Part shown: positions 11,801 to 23,544 of the stretch, one piece after another | How positions within the stretch are numbered: position 1 is the stretch's first letter | How the letters are laid out: each line of letters opens with the position of its first letter | Assembly: GCA_037013495.1 (NCBI GenBank) | Contig: CM072810.1 | Location: 58,886,843-58,950,842, forward strand | Source: Hippophae tibetana | Taxonomy: Eukaryota > Streptophyta > Magnoliopsida > Rosales > Elaeagnaceae | Reading direction: 5' to 3' | Length of the DNA: 64,000 nucleotides | The notes under the pieces: model-generated | The model's input: the letters and a program-made list of their open reading frames with translations, nothing else | The model's database searches: none | Told to the model about the DNA's origin: nothing | Made by a program: the position numbers and the translations under genes

Positions 11801-14694
11801 AGACCAAATCTAATATATATGAAAAAGTAGCATTTGTGTCCAATATCAGCATTCCTGAAAAGTAAATATCTCTTGCGGAGATAATATAAAGCAAGTAATA
11901 ATGAGATTTTTTTTCCAGCAAAGTTATCGTGTTTCTATCATTATATCATAATATGACTTATTAATGCATGTATGGATAGTTTATGCCAAAATTAGAATAT
12001 CTTCTACAATGAAACTATCAAAATTAACCTTAAAAGCACCAATTGATAGTTTATGCCAGTAAGTTAGAAAACTCTAGCAAAGAAAAAATAACTTTATTGT
12101 TCGGAACAATATTAGAATTGTGTTCATGAGACGTAGAAGAAATGTTCATATTAAATGCTATGTTTGGGTTCATGAGACCAAGAAATCGATTTAAAACAAA
12201 GAACAAAGAATATCAGATACCAAAATATTAAAACAGAGAGATAAATATAGGAATCAATTCAAAATAAAAATAAATATTATAAAACAGAGAACAATATCAG
12301 ACGAACAAAGCACAATATCAGAACAGAGAATAAAAATAGGAATAAATTCAAAATAGAAATAAATATTAAAGAATAGAGAATAATCTCAGAGGAAAAAGGC
12401 ACAATATCAGGCAACAAATAATATATTCAGAAGCGAGAAGCGAAAAAAAAAAACACCTCGCGAAGAAATTAGGGTTGCGAGACAAAGGAGAGAGAAGACA
12501 CGGGATGAGGACGAGAACTCACCTCAAAGATCGGAGAAACCACCAGTTGTGGAGGACCAGGTGATGGTTGAGAGCAGAGCTGGAGGAGAAATCGCATCGT
12601 GTAGGGTTCAGTTCGTGGGTGACAAAAATGGGAGGCAGATGATTGCTTCTGCATGTTAGTTTATTTATATCAGGGGCAAAATTGGAAAATAATGCTATGT
12701 GAGGGGCAAAATTGGAACAATAAAATCATATCAGGAATGAAATCATGATTCTTTAAGGGGGAGAAGGAATCGATTCCATTCCTGACTCATTTTCAGTCCA
12801 ATCAAACACACAAATAGAAATAATCAATTTTGATTCCTTCTTATTTTTGACCCATTTTTCAGTCCAACCAAACATACAAATGGAAGGAATGATTCATTTC
12901 CATTTCATTCAACCAAACACACCATAAGTGTATTAATTGAAAATTTAAGGACTAAAGTGTCTAAAGATATAAGTTTAGTTACTCAATATACCAAGACCCA
13001 GAGTTAATTGTAAAGACGCATGTCTATTCCATTCTTAGAAGTTAGGAGAGGTGTCAACCACTAATATTTCTATTTTTGGATTGACTTCATACAGATGTAG
13101 GAATGGTTGATACTCCTTTTAAAGCTAGGTAGAAATGAGAATACTTTACGAGGTAAAGTAATGTTTGACTATTTGTTGTAGAATACGAAATAATGCATTT
13201 CCTATCTGGATAGTGGATACTAGATAGAGAAATGTGTTGTCTTAGCTACAATGGTAAAAATTTGAATGGTAACTTTGAACCCAGGTTCTATCCAGTAGAA
13301 CCTTAGAAGCAGTTACATTCTAAATAAATGCTTTCACCGTAAACGTGGTCTGTTCTATGCTATTGTCATGATTCTTCTTTGCATTAAGCAGTAGAGTAAG
13401 CATGTGGATTATATCATTAGCTTTGAAACCTAATCATCCTACATTGTAAATCAGTTGTTGGAGTTTTGACAAATTAAAACCTTGTTGGGAAGCTCGTCCC
13501 TCTCTCCCTGGGCATCTCACATTATACTGATACCACCATGGCCATGATTCTTTATTTTTCTTTAAATCGTGTGAAATATTAGAGAGAAACCATGTAGAGA
13601 GGTTTGTCCATTTATGTCCGATGAAGTTCATTGCTAGTGATTTAGTTCTTGTATGTTGTAAGTTGCACTAAAAATTCAACTTGAGGTTCTATCTTGTAAA
13701 TTCTTCTGTTTCAGTGCTTTGCTTTTTCCCAATTGTTTTTATTATGCTGGAATTATATAAAATGAGATTATTACATTTTAATATTACTTCTCCGTCCTCT
13801 CGTATACTGATAGTAAAAGCCACGTGAAATTATATTTTGCTTGATGCAGAGAGACACATCTGGATTGACTACTGAGAATAAGGAGCTCAAACTTCGGTTA
13901 CAATCAATGGAGCAACAGGCAAAACTTAGGGAGGGTATGTACATTTTCAAATCAATGGTGAAATTTGTAGCTAGGCCGTAAGTGGTCTTCATAGTCTTTT
14001 AACTTGGCCTATTTAGTAGTGAAAAACGATATTGTTAGTCCTATTATTTTTTAAAAAGTGTATTTACAGTACTATTGTTTTAGAAAAAAGTGTTTTATAA
14101 TCCTTTTGTTTTTAATAAAAGGGGTTATTTAGTGAAAAACCCTTTTTCTCAAAAACAAAAGGCTAAGTGACCCTTTTTTCCTAAAAATAAGACTATAAAA
14201 CACTTTTTCGAAAACAAGAGCACTATAAAAACATTTTTTCAAAAACAAGACTGGAAATCCCTTTTCTAAACAAAAATATTACTGCTATCTAAATAGGCTT
14301 AAGCTAGAGGAAATAGTCTAATAAGCTAAAGGGCTATTGCGGGCTTGCGGCTCTTCACCTTTATAGAAATTGGTCAGATTCCTTTAAATAAAAAAATACA
14401 AAAAAATATTTTTTAATTTTACTGTTTATTTTTATTTTCTTTACAGCTTTAAATGAGAAATTGAGGGAAGAAGCGCAGCGGATTAAGATAGTAGCAAGCC
14501 ATGTTCCAAACATCAATGGCAATCCTTTCAACAGAGGACTGCATTATCAATTTGCTTCGCACCAGCAAGTAAATAATTTTGGCAGTGCTCAAACCCAGCA
14601 GCAACAGCAGCAGGTCCCGGTGCCTCAGTCGTCAACCAACAGCCAAATGCTGAATGGGCAGAACCACCCAAGTTTCTTCAACCAAAGGATTTAG
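8813..14694 (+). CDS. VIP1: Group I bZIP transcription factor, VIP1-like (four exons)
   Basis: Exons 8813-9393, 9735-9867, 13850-13934 and 14447-14694 have GT-AG borders, keep one frame and give 348 residues. The N-terminus has [10 protein letters not shown] (29-38) and [13 protein letters not shown] (45-57). [16 protein letters not shown] (117-132) and AHSNSMDG (151-158) follow in the order known from Arabidopsis VIP1 (341 residues). The basic region (about 190-209) has N198 and K206, the N-x7-K spacing diagnostic of group I bZIPs. Zipper positions are L216, L223, L230, L237, L244, L251 and M258, and a Gln-rich tail follows. Group I proteins act in the nucleus in osmosensory and developmental responses; VIP1 shuttles on MAPK/14-3-3 control. 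HHRRAHS and HFRSLS fit the H-x-R-x-x-S type motif; the third site has lost that exact form. Intron 2 is nearly 4 kb with repeats. Another group I member (RF2-like, bZIP18/52) is the alternative, but less likely. Confidence 0.88.
10340..11160. repeat. Imperfect inverted-repeat element in bZIP intron 2
   Basis: Both ends carry GC-skewed blocks around a GCGTTTTA-like end and a GAGGCGAGCCT-like subterminal motif (GTGAGGCGTGAGCCT near 10402; the complementary TCTCAAGGCGAGCTTC near 11111). These blocks resemble the subterminal repeats of plant non-autonomous DNA elements. The interior includes an (AAT)n tract at about 10504-10525 and no ORF. Boundaries and class are uncertain. Confidence 0.4.
11419..12924. 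mobile_element. PIF/Harbinger-like non-autonomous element in bZIP intron 2
   Basis: The left end reads GGTGGCGTTTGGTTCACGGA and the right end, reverse-complemented, TGGTGTGTTTGGTTGAATGA. Both then run into ATGAAAATGAA-type sequence and repeated ATTCC/GGAAT-rich subterminal blocks. TAA flanks both sides (11416-11418 and 12925-12927), the TTA/TAA target preference of PIF/Harbinger elements. The 1506-bp body has no transposase; a GC-richer segment near 12460-12650 may be captured sequence but encodes nothing I recognise. Flanking sequence on both sides (about 11260-11290 and 12935-12960, CCTAAATTTTCAATT) is itself an inverted pair, so the insertion may sit inside an older element. Confidence 0.65.
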
Positions 14695-15351
14695 GCACTC
14701 ATCAACAGGGATTTGATAATTGGGACTGGAAAGGATTAAATGAAAGGCAGTCTTTGTTCGTACATATTGAGATTGCAATTCTTAGTATTATAATTACTAC
14801 GGGTAGGGCATTTCCTGGTGAACCAATTACTGGTTAGATATTTTTATATATAAATCTATGTATGTTATGTTATTTTGTATATTGTCTTGTAGAGACTGAA
14901 ATGCATAAACTAATAAGATAGCTGAGATACAGATGCTTTCTTTTTCTCCTTTGAATTGTTAAAAGCAGCAATGAACTACGTTTTGGTATATCATTTTGTA
15001 TTGAAATTTTTATAAATTGTCTTCTTTTTATTTTTATTTTTTTAATACAATATATTGTGTATATATGGATATTATCAATATTTTTGACATTTTTGTCAGG
15101 CGAAATGAATATTACATGTCGATGTAAAGGGATCCAAAATCTTGTGAAAATGTTGTCAATGTTCTCATGAGAAAAGGGTCAGATTAATCTTATAATTATG
15201 GTAAAATAGGTATTTTAGTTATGCGATTATTTGGTTGGAATAATTAGGTCTGGTAATTTAATAAAAATAGTTAAATTAATTCAATAAATATAGCTTTGCA
15301 AAATTACTTACTACAAAAATTATATTTGCTAATGTTATGTCTAATTAACTA
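14695..15351 (+). other. 3' UTR of the bZIP gene and short intergenic stretch
   Basis: The first 200-300 bp presumably hold the 3' UTR. Several AT-rich near-upstream signals occur (for example AATAAG near 14911), but no canonical AATAAA can be assigned with confidence. The remainder is AT-rich with no recognised feature. Confidence 0.4.
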
Positions 15352-16426
15352 AGGTTGAAAGCTATGAAGAAGATGAAAAAAGGAAGAGAGGAAGAGAATT
15401 AGGGAGAGAGCTGAAAAAGTGCATTATTCTATGTTGCATTAGAGTTACATTGTCACATTCTATATATGTATTTATAGTAGTATTTCTAACAACTAGTAAA
15501 TGGGTTGCATAACCAAATACAAGAGTTCTGAAAGAGTACATTCTACGTTACATTTGTTAACATCCTAACAACCTCCCATGAGTTCAAATTTTCTTTAACA
15601 CCGTAAGCTTAGTTCTTAATTCAGTGAACTTAAAATTTGAAAGTGACTTTGTCATTATATCATCAATTTGCTCGTGTATATTCAATCATCAAAACACCAT
15701 CTAATACTTTCTCACAAATGAAACGGAAGTCAATTTCAATATGTTTTATACTTGTATGAAACACTAGATGTTTAACTAAGTAACCTGCACTAAGGTTATC
15801 GCAAGTTCTTCGTTCAATTTTACCTTCAATTCAACTAGCATCAAAATTTGAAACCCCATTCCACCAAACAGCACTCAACTTCAAACACCAAGTTGTAAGA
15901 GACTACTTGAGGCCATAAATGACCTCTTTTAGTTTACAAATATGGAATGGGAAATCTGGATGCACACACCCCTTTGGTTAAGCCATATAAACTTCCTCCA
16001 TTACATCTTCATTGAGAAAAGCTATGTTGACATTCAATTTCTTAATGTTCCAATTTCGAGATAGAGTAAGACTTAGCATTATTTTGGTGGTGGTAGGTTT
16101 TACAATTGGACTAAAAATCTTAGTGTAATCGACTCTAGTTGTTTGTTGGAACCTCTTAGCCCCTACATATGACTTGTACTTGTCAAGAAAGCTTTTAGCT
16201 TTCAACTTTGTTCTAAACACCCACTTGTTGCCAATAATCTTGCTTCCTTTAGGTGGAGGTACTAGCTCTCACATTTCATTTTTAATGAGGGAATCATACT
16301 CATTCTTCATTGCAGTTTTACATTTAGGAACTTACAAGTCTTCTAATGAGGCTCATGCTTGATCTTTTGAGTAAGAAACACCTTTGGCTTGTAGATGCCA
16401 CATTTAGCTTAAGTGAGCATATAAAT
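15352..16426 (-). mobile_element. Copia element 2, 3' part (LTR, RNase H end, RT)
   Basis: On the minus strand, 16400-15830 encodes the pol linker (GIYKPKV) and the first half of a Ty1/copia RT: NKWVFRTK, a KIFSPIVKPTT-like segment, LNVNIAFLNEDVMEEVYM and KEVIYGLKQ. RT then jumps directly to the end of RNase H (KHIEIDF, ICEKVLDG; about 15800-15600), so about half of RT and most of RNase H are deleted. A purine stretch (CATGGGAGGT on the minus strand) directly precedes an LTR start TGTTAGGATG at 15570; the LTR extends to about 15352. The upstream half of the same element resumes at 24282 beyond copia element 1. Several stops; inactive. Resembles the Ale/Retrofit-type lineages, with low certainty. 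Confidence 0.75.
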
Positions 16427-16944
16427 TGATGGGAAAAATTAATGGTTGTAAAGAAACAAATTCCACAAACCGAGGATAATTTCCCAAAAGAACAAAAATA
16501 ACAAAAAATATTTTGCGTGGAAAACCTTTCAAAAATAAAAGTAACAACCACGGGACCCGTAGGTCACTTAAAACTTTCACTATAATAAAATAGGATTACA
16601 AACTTCACCTTTAGGTATATCTCTCACAAAAATACAATAAATATGTATATTCAATTTGTGTGTAAAACTTCACAAATTAGCTCTCAATTTTTTCTCTCAT
16701 AAAACTCTCTCTATTCTTTTCTCTTTGTGTTTTTCTTTCTCTCAACTTGTTGTGTTTATTAAGATTGAGGCTAAGGCCTTTTATAGAGGCAAATAATGTC
16801 TTCCATCATTCAATGCAATTTTACGCGGAGACAAATAACGCAAATTTTTTGACTTTTTTTTTCTTTCTTTCTTCTTATCGCAGGCACCTTAATTGTTGAA
16901 TGCCTTTTTACTTTTCTTGTTGTTGGCCCACATGAGATGGACCA
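16427..16944 (-). repeat. Copia element 1, 3' LTR
   Basis: Uninterrupted 518-bp LTR. It aligns with 20852-20954 plus 23861-24281, sharing for example GTAAAGAAACAAATTCCAC, CTCTCACAAAAATA and GGCCTTTTATAGAGGCAAAT. On the minus strand it begins TGGTCC and ends CCATCA. The TATAAAAGGCC motif (minus strand, about 16774-16784) is the likely LTR TATA box. Confidence 0.88.
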
Positions 16945-16968
16945 AAAAATCTCCCCCTCCACCTTATG
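16945..16968 (-). other. Copia element 1 polypurine tract
   Basis: On the minus strand GGTGGAGGGGGAGATTTTTT lies immediately before the 3' LTR start TGGTCC, the expected position for plus-strand priming. Confidence 0.75.
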
Positions 16969-17300
16969 TGGGACAGGGTTCCTCCACACCTGCAATCTCT
17001 CTATAGATAACAAGATTTTCTCTAGTCAGGGTTTTTGTCATCATATTTGCCCCGTTATCATTCGTGTGGATCTTCTCAACTTGCAATAGATTATGTTCCA
17101 AAACATCACGAATCCAATGATACCCTACGCCAATTTTTTTGGACATTGAGTGGAAGGTTAGGTTCTTGCTAAGGTGAATTGCACTCTGACTGTCACAATA
17201 AGGAACATAATTTTCTTGGTTCTGATGCAATTCTTGTAGGAACATTTTCATTCACAAGATCTCTTTACAACCTTTAATGATTGCAATGTACTCTACTTCT
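16964..17300 (-). pseudogene. Copia element 1 RNase H fragment
   Basis: A minus-strand open segment with YCDSQSAIHLSKN followed by the DVLEHN and HTNDNGANMMTK blocks. These are the copia RNase H pattern (CDnqSAI.LakNp..h.rtKHI....H.iRe) and the closing DmlTK motif. The usual KHI.v is changed to KKIGVGYH. Upstream parts lie in other frames up to about 17460. Confidence 0.8.
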
Positions 17301-18330
17301 TTGGTACTTAAGGAAATACACATGGCCAACCATATCTAAATTTGTATATCCTTCTAATACAGGTTTATTACTACCAAAGCATAAACAATGACTGAAATTT
17401 ACTCTGAGATACCCGAGTATCCATTTGACAGCCACCCAATGTTCCTTTCTAGGATTTGATAGGAATCAGCTCACAATGCTAACAACTTGTGCAATGTATG
17501 GTCTGGTGTATACAATAGCATACATTAGACTGCCAACCGCCGATGCATAAGGCACCTTGCTCATCTCTGATTTCTCCTCCTCACTTAAGGGATATTGACT
17601 CACATTAAGCTTGAAATGGCTTATAGGTGGACAACTAACAGGTTTAGCTTTGCTCATGTTGAATCTTTCAAGAACTTTTTCAACATACCATTTTTGGGAA
17701 AGCCAGATCCTTCACTTTTGCCTGTTGTGGATAATTGTCATGCCAAGAATCTACTTGGCAGGTCCTAAGTCCTTCATTGCAAAGGACTTGCTCAACTTCT
17801 TGTTCAACTTGTTAATCTTGTCAATATTTTGACCTATAATTAACATGTCATCAACATAAAGCAAAAGAATAATAAAATCACCATCAGAGAATTGCTTGAT
17901 GAAGACGCAGTGATTAGTCTTCGTTCTGTTATCCGTACCTTGGTGCTTGCTTTAGACCGTACAAGCTCTTATTTAGTCTACATACCAACTTCTCTTTACT
18001 TTTAACTTGGAAACCTTCGAGCTGCTCCATATAGATTTCCTCATCAAGATCACCATGTAAGAATGCAGTCTTTACGTCAATTTGTTCAACTTCCAAATTA
18101 AGGCTAGCTACCAAACCAAGAACCACTCAGATTAAATACATTTTAACTATTGATGAGAATATTTCATCGAAGTCAATGCCCTTCTTCTACTCGAATCCTT
18201 TCACAACCAATCTTGCTTTGTAACGTGGTTGTGAGCTGGCTTCTTTGCTTTTGATTCTGTACACCCACTTGTTCTTGAGAGCTTTCTTTCTCTGTGGTAG
18301 TTTCATCAGGTCAAATGTGTGGTTCTCGTG
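17300..18330 (-). pseudogene. Copia element 1 reverse transcriptase remnant
   Basis: Minus-strand segments carry VEQIDVKTAFLHGDLDEEIYM and NKSLYGLKQAPR (18126-17930), then the intact catalytic box YVDD at 17847-17858. After it come VPYASAVGSLMYAIVYTRP (about 17560) and the closing KWILGYL segment. The order and spacing are those of copia RT, but at least two frameshifts and several stops separate the blocks; part of the fingers after QAPR is garbled. Confidence 0.82.
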
Positions 18331-18339
18331 CAGAGATTT

Positions 18340-19511
18340 CATTTCTTCCTACATGGCTTTTAAACACTCAGTCTTATGCTGATCAGTGATAGCTTCACCA
18401 TAACTCTCCGACTCTCCCCCTTTAGTGAGCATCACATACTCATTAGGAGAATAACTACAACTTGGTTGTCTTACTCGGGTGGAGCTCCTTGTTTGTACTT
18501 CTGGTTGGACTTGTTCAAAAACTTGTTTTGGTTTTGAATTGCCAACAGGTGGATTAACATCATTAGTATCTCGTGTAAGTCCCCCATCATCAGGATTTTT
18601 TGGTAAAGGAACTGGTTCTAGATTAACTGGAATTTCATCTAACCGTGGTTTCTCGGATTTCTCAAAATCCTTGATTGTTTGATCTTCAAGAAACAAAATG
18701 TCTCCACTTCTAACAATCCTTTTGCTAATAGGATCCCAAAATATGTAGGTGAATTCTTCATGGGCATATCCCATAAATATACACTACTTCACTTTTCTAT
18801 CCAACTTGGTCTGTTGATCTTTTGGGATGTGAACAAATACTCTACAGCCAAATACTTTCAAGTGTTTGTAAGAAACATCTTTCCCCATCCAAACTCTTTT
18901 CGATACATCGTAGTTCAGTGGAACTGATAGATAAAGGTTGATTAAGTCGACTGCTATCCTCATTGCCTCCCCCAATAGAGGTTTGGCAGTTTTGCATTGG
19001 AAAGCATACATCTGACTCTTTCATAGATGGTTTTGTTCATCCTCTCTATGACACCATTGTGTTGAGGTGTCTTTGATACTGATTTTTCCATTCTAATGCC
19101 AAAACTTCTACAGTACTCCTTGAATGGTCCACGATACTCACCATTATTGTCTACACATACACACCTCAAACGTATGCCAATTTCTCTCTCCACTTTTAAA
19201 TGAAATTGCTTGAAAACTTCATGCACTTGATCTTTAGTTTTCAAAGCAAAAGTCCACACTTTTCTAGAATGATCATCAATAAAAGTCACAAAATAATTAG
19301 CACCTCCTAGTGACTTACAACTCATTGTACAGACATTTTTGTGTATTGAATCTAGAATATTTTCCTTCCTAGATGGTGGGAGACTACGAAATACAACTCT
19401 ATGTTGTTTTCCCATAATATAGTCAACACAAGTTCGCAAGGGTGTACCTTTCATTCCTAGAATGAGCTCTTTCTTGGAAAGAATTCTGAGACCTTTTTCA
19501 TTTGTGACCAA
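18340..19511 (-). pseudogene. Copia element 1 integrase and linker remnant
   Basis: A minus-strand segment (19511-18960) with FVTFIDDHSRKVW, VDNNGEY and PQHNGVIERMNK. These align with the DD35E integrase core; the second Asp and the Glu are present, while the first catalytic Asp (normally hsDvcGPm) appears as Asn in IHKNVC. The C-terminal VFGCRVFVHIPKDQQTKLD region follows in another frame (19011-18784). Then comes the hydrophilic linker to RT (18774-18349) with VRQPSCSYSPNEY. Inactive. Confidence 0.82.
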
Positions 19512-19539
19512 GTCGCTTATGCCATAGCTCGGTGGGAAC

Positions 19540-19920
19540 TTATTTCCTAGTGGTGTTTACTTCTCCTCTATACAATCTGGCTTCTATGAGGTAAAATGAT
19601 GTATCTTTATTTCCTTTCGCTACTACCAAATTGCCTTTGGTGAGCTTCCATTTTCCTTCACCAAAATAATTATTATAACCATCATCATCAAGCGTACCAG
19701 TAGAGATCAAATTGAGGTGGATATCAGGAACATACCTCACATCTTTTAGAAGTAATCTGTATCCAAGATTATTCTATAGATAAATGTTACCAATGCCGAC
19801 AATTTTTGTTGCATCATCATTTCCCATTCTTACACATCCAAAATCACCTTGAGTGTAGGCTGGGAAGAATTCTTGGCGTGAGGTGACATGATAGGAGGCG
19901 CTTGAGTCAACTACCCAAGT
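19540..19920 (-). pseudogene. Copia element 1 protease remnant
   Basis: The minus strand reads TWVVDSSASYHVT around 19897-19908, where copia proteases have VVDSGAS; the active-site glycine is serine. Downstream is the conserved LLLKDVRYVPDIHLNLISTG segment of the copia protease/GAG-pre-integrase region, open from 19740 to 19540. Confidence 0.75.
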
Positions 19921-20686
19921 AGTGTCTTGACATGCAAGATTGACATAATCAGCATCTTGAACAATGACAACTTCTTAAGTGATAGTTGTGGTGTCATTTT
20001 TCGGGTTTCTGCTTCCTGATTTCTGGATCGTTCCATCTTTAACTTTTGACATTCTTGAATGAAGTGTACGAGCTTGTCACAATGATGACACTTCTTGTCA
20101 TGCCTTGATCTAGACTTTGACCATCCTCTTTGCTGACTTTGGTTATGAGGATTTCCACTTTTACTTCTTCCATGCCATTCTTGCTTGCCTTGTTTCTCCA
20201 TGACAAGCGCTTCAGTGATAGGAGTATATCCTTCATTTTTTTTGTCGAGACTCTTCGTTTAGCATTCTATCTTTTACCATATCCATGGTAAGCTTGTCGT
20301 CAGGATTTGAGTTGCTAATTGACACAATTAGAGCATCCCACCTTTTTGGTAGAGAACTCAGCATCAACAATGCTTGTAGCTCGTCATCTACGATCATCTT
20401 CATAGAGTTGAGTTGTTCTACATTGCCTTGGAACTCACTTATATGTTCTGATATGCTAATTTTGTCTTTATACTTCAAATTGACTAATCGTCACATCAAA
20501 TCAGATTAGCCTTACGTCGGTTTTCTCATCTGTCGAAGTTGTAGACACTTCTTTCTCCTTCGGCATTATAATTGGCTTCCACAAATCTTTAATGTATAAA
20601 AGATCCTCCATCTTCGGTTTCCAAATTGCATAATTGAATGCGGTCAACTTTAACATATTACTTATGCTCTCCTCCATTTGATTCAT
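19911..20686 (-). pseudogene. Copia element 1 Gag remnant with zinc knuckle
   Basis: Minus-strand start MNQMEESISNMLKL at 20686, then FNYAIWKPKMEDLLY, the copia gag N-terminus. A central EQLNSMKMIVDDELQALLML and LPKRWD segment (20478-20233) fits the UBN2 gag family. An intact CCHC knuckle CHHCDKLVHFIQEC lies at about 20040-20100. Three frames are used, so at least two frameshifts are present. Confidence 0.8.
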
Positions 20687-20835
20687 TAGTCAATAGGTTT
20701 CGCCGAACTTGGTACTTTTCCAACGATGAATAGTACTACGTGAACAGTACCTTATGAACAATACGTATATGTGAATAGTACCTTCTGACAGAAATATATC
20801 ATATATGTGAATAGTACATTCGTTGAAAAACACAA

Positions 20836-20848
20836 TGCTTTGATACCA
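20836..20848 (-). other. Copia element 1 primer-binding site (initiator tRNA-Met)
   Basis: The minus strand reads TGGTATCAAAGCA, close to the TGGTATCAGAGC complement of the initiator tRNA-Met 3' end, 3 bp downstream of the 5' LTR end (CCAACA at 20852). Confidence 0.85.
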
Positions 20849-20954
20849 CTTTGTTGGAAAAATTGATGATTGTAAAGAAACAAATTCCACGAACCCAGGA
20901 TAATTTCCCAAACTAAAATATAACAAAAATAACACCAAAATATTTTAGCGTGAA

Positions 20955-22882
20955 TGATAACTGTATTTTATATAGTTATTTTCATCTATTTTATTAATTA
21001 TAATTGCTATGTTCTTGACTTTTTTAATTAATTTTAGTTAAATAAATTAGTATTTATTGTTTATTTGTTAAGAAATATATTTTTAAGAAAATTAAATAAT
21101 TTGAATCGAAAAAGTACTTAATTGCAAATTTATGTCAAAAAATATAATTTCAAATAAAAGAGTGCTTAATTGCAATTTATAAAAGTCAAAAATATAATTT
21201 AAATTAAAATCGAGCTTAATTTTAATTATTAAAAGTTTAAAAATTTAATTTAAATTAGAAAAGGGTTTAATTGTAATTAAAGAAAGTTTAAAATGTAATT
21301 TGAATTATATTTATGGGTCAAAATGCAATTAATTAAAGTTGAATTTTCTGGAGAGGAGAGAAGAAGACCACGCGCCATCATCCACGCGCACAACGTGAGC
21401 CGTCGGATCACACAAGAAACGGTTAGGATGAGCGCATGTGTTTCAAACCCGACAAAAGAGAGTGGACCCGTTATTCTTGGAGTCACATGGCTCGGTGCCC
21501 GAGTGGGGCCCACCTGCCGCGCAGGCCAGCATATAGGGTGGGACCCACGTGTCCCACGCGTCAATCAAGGCATGATCTCGTGCGGCCGATTCACATGCGC
21601 TCGGTTATACAACGAATCGAAAGTTGCCACGTGCCCCACTTTATCTTTCAGCCAATCATAGTCTAACATGTGGCAAGGTTCGGTGAGCACGAAAATGTCA
21701 GATCACGCACGCGTTCCAGCCGCTGTCCCCCATGTTCTCGCACCTCTAATCCGGTGTGGCATTTTTGCGTACGCCCATCCTTGATATCCAATGATGTGCT
21801 GCCATGTGTCCCACTCTAGATTTCAGCGAATCATATCGCAACACGTGGTAGCGTGAATAAAAAAACAGAGACGCGCACGTTCCCCAGTTTTGCGTTTTCG
21901 ATACCAGTTTTTCGTTGTCGATAATTTTTGTCCCCCATGTGTATTATTTAATTATTTTCGCCATAACGGTTTGTCCCCCACGTGTTAAGAAATATATTTT
22001 TAAATATATTTTTTTTAGAAATTTGATGTTATAAATAGGGGATATTATGATAGAGTAAAACAGGTTTTGGGAGTTTAGAGTTTAAGAGTTTTAATAGTGT
22101 TCTGGGCTGGACTGTGGAACACGCAGAATATTTATGATCCGAAATGATTTAATTTTCTTTTGTTCTTCATCTCATTTTCCTTAACTGCTATAATTTTAAT
22201 TTTAATTTATGAAATAATTTAATTTTTCTAGGGTTGCATTTTATCTAAATTTATGAAGCTGTGATTTTAATTATTTTTTAACGATTTATAAGACGTTTGA
22301 TTTGTTTATTCTATTTGTGCTTAATGCTTTTGATTATTTACGAACTTTATCAAATGATCTGTGACACTTAAATAAACTTGGAAGAAGCATTTTTGTGTAT
22401 ATTGTTCATGGATAGAATGACATGTATGATGAAGGATAGGAATATACTCTAATTGTATGTATGGCCATTTGAGAACTTAGAACGTAATGAATCTTTGTGA
22501 ATTTAATTCTCATAGGAATATAGTGATTATTTAATGAGGTGTGTCTATACGGAGCTCGAAAGAAATGTATGGATAAAATTAGAAGTTTTCGGTTGACAAA
22601 TTAAATGTACTAAAAAATATAAATCAAGAGAAAATAACATGATTTGAGTGGATTAATTTGGTAAAAAACTGCAATCCTAGATTTCTTTTATTTTTTTATA
22701 AAACTCTTTTCTTAATTTTTTTCCAAATCAACGATCATTTTGGATAAAATCAGAGAGAGATAATTTTAGTACTCAACAAACTATAGTAACAAATCTCCAT
22801 GGGAACGATAACTTACTTATCAAATTTTATTACTTGTGACCGTGTATGTTTGCACGTTTTATGTTCTCCAAAAGAGACAACA
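20955..22882 (+). repeat. LTR of gypsy family A, copy A1
   Basis: 1928 bp from TGATAACTG to GACAACA. Its ends are defined by comparison with A3 (target duplication at both sides) and by the primer-binding site 6 bp downstream. A GC-rich part (about 21360-21880) is dense in ACGT-core motifs. A TATA-like TATAAATAGGGG lies at about 22030. Confidence 0.8.
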
Positions 22883-22888
22883 AGTTTT

Positions 22889-22906
22889 TGGCGCCGTTGT
22901 TGGGGA
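22889..22906 (+). other. Primer-binding site of A1 (tRNA-Asp type)
   Basis: TGGCGCCGTTGTTGGGGA matches, with two differences, the TGGCGCCGTTGCCGGGGA site widely seen in Athila/Tat-type gypsy elements. It follows the LTR end at 22882. Confidence 0.75.
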
Positions 22907-23524
22907 TTTGTTTACTATTTTCATTGTTGATATTAATACCAATCAATCTGATTTTAATTCAATATATATATATATATATATATATGCTTATTGTTGCTTG
23001 TTTGATTTATTTTTCAATTTTTCAATTAAGTTGAGATTTTGTTTGACACACAAATCTTAACTCACAAAAAAGAAAAAAAACAATTTTTTTTTTTTGCTTA
23101 TTGTTGCTTGTTTAATTTATTTTTCCATTTTCTCGTAAATTGAGATTTTGTTTGACACACAAATATTAACTCATAAAAAGAAAAAAAAGAATTTTTTTTA
23201 TGGTTATTGTTACTTGCTTAATTTATTTTTCAATTTTCTTGTAAGTTGAGATTTTGCTTGACACACAAATCTTAATTCACAAAAAGTAAAAAAAATTAAG
23301 AAATCAAGCTGATGACTATAAATCAAGCGCTTCTTGGGAGGTAACCCATGAGTTTTATTTGTTTTATTTTCGCATGTATTAGTTTTTATATTTTGTTATG
23401 TTGTTATTTTATTTCATTTATTTTTCGTAGGTGAAAATTGGAGGTAATGAAGCTATTTTGGATGAACCATTCAAACCAAACCAGGAAGTTTCTTTAAACC
23501 CATCTCATATGTTATTTAACTTTC

Positions 23525-23544
23525 ACACATTGAGGACAATGTGT
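23525..23544 (+). other. Conserved hairpin in A1 internal region
   Basis: ACACATTG-AGGA-CAATGTGT: an 8-bp perfect stem with a 4-nt loop, about 10 bp upstream of the G-rich tract. Equivalent hairpins occur in A2 (30732-30751) and B (36425-36444) with changed but still paired outer bases. Confidence 0.75.

Noticed and set aside
16670..16760. CT-rich tract as a host promoter element
   Set aside because: Part of the copia element 1 LTR and repeated in its other LTR (about 24030-24090).
21277..21666. Open frames on both strands in the GC-rich segment of A1
   Set aside because: Same LTR section as above; frames are not conserved between LTR copies.
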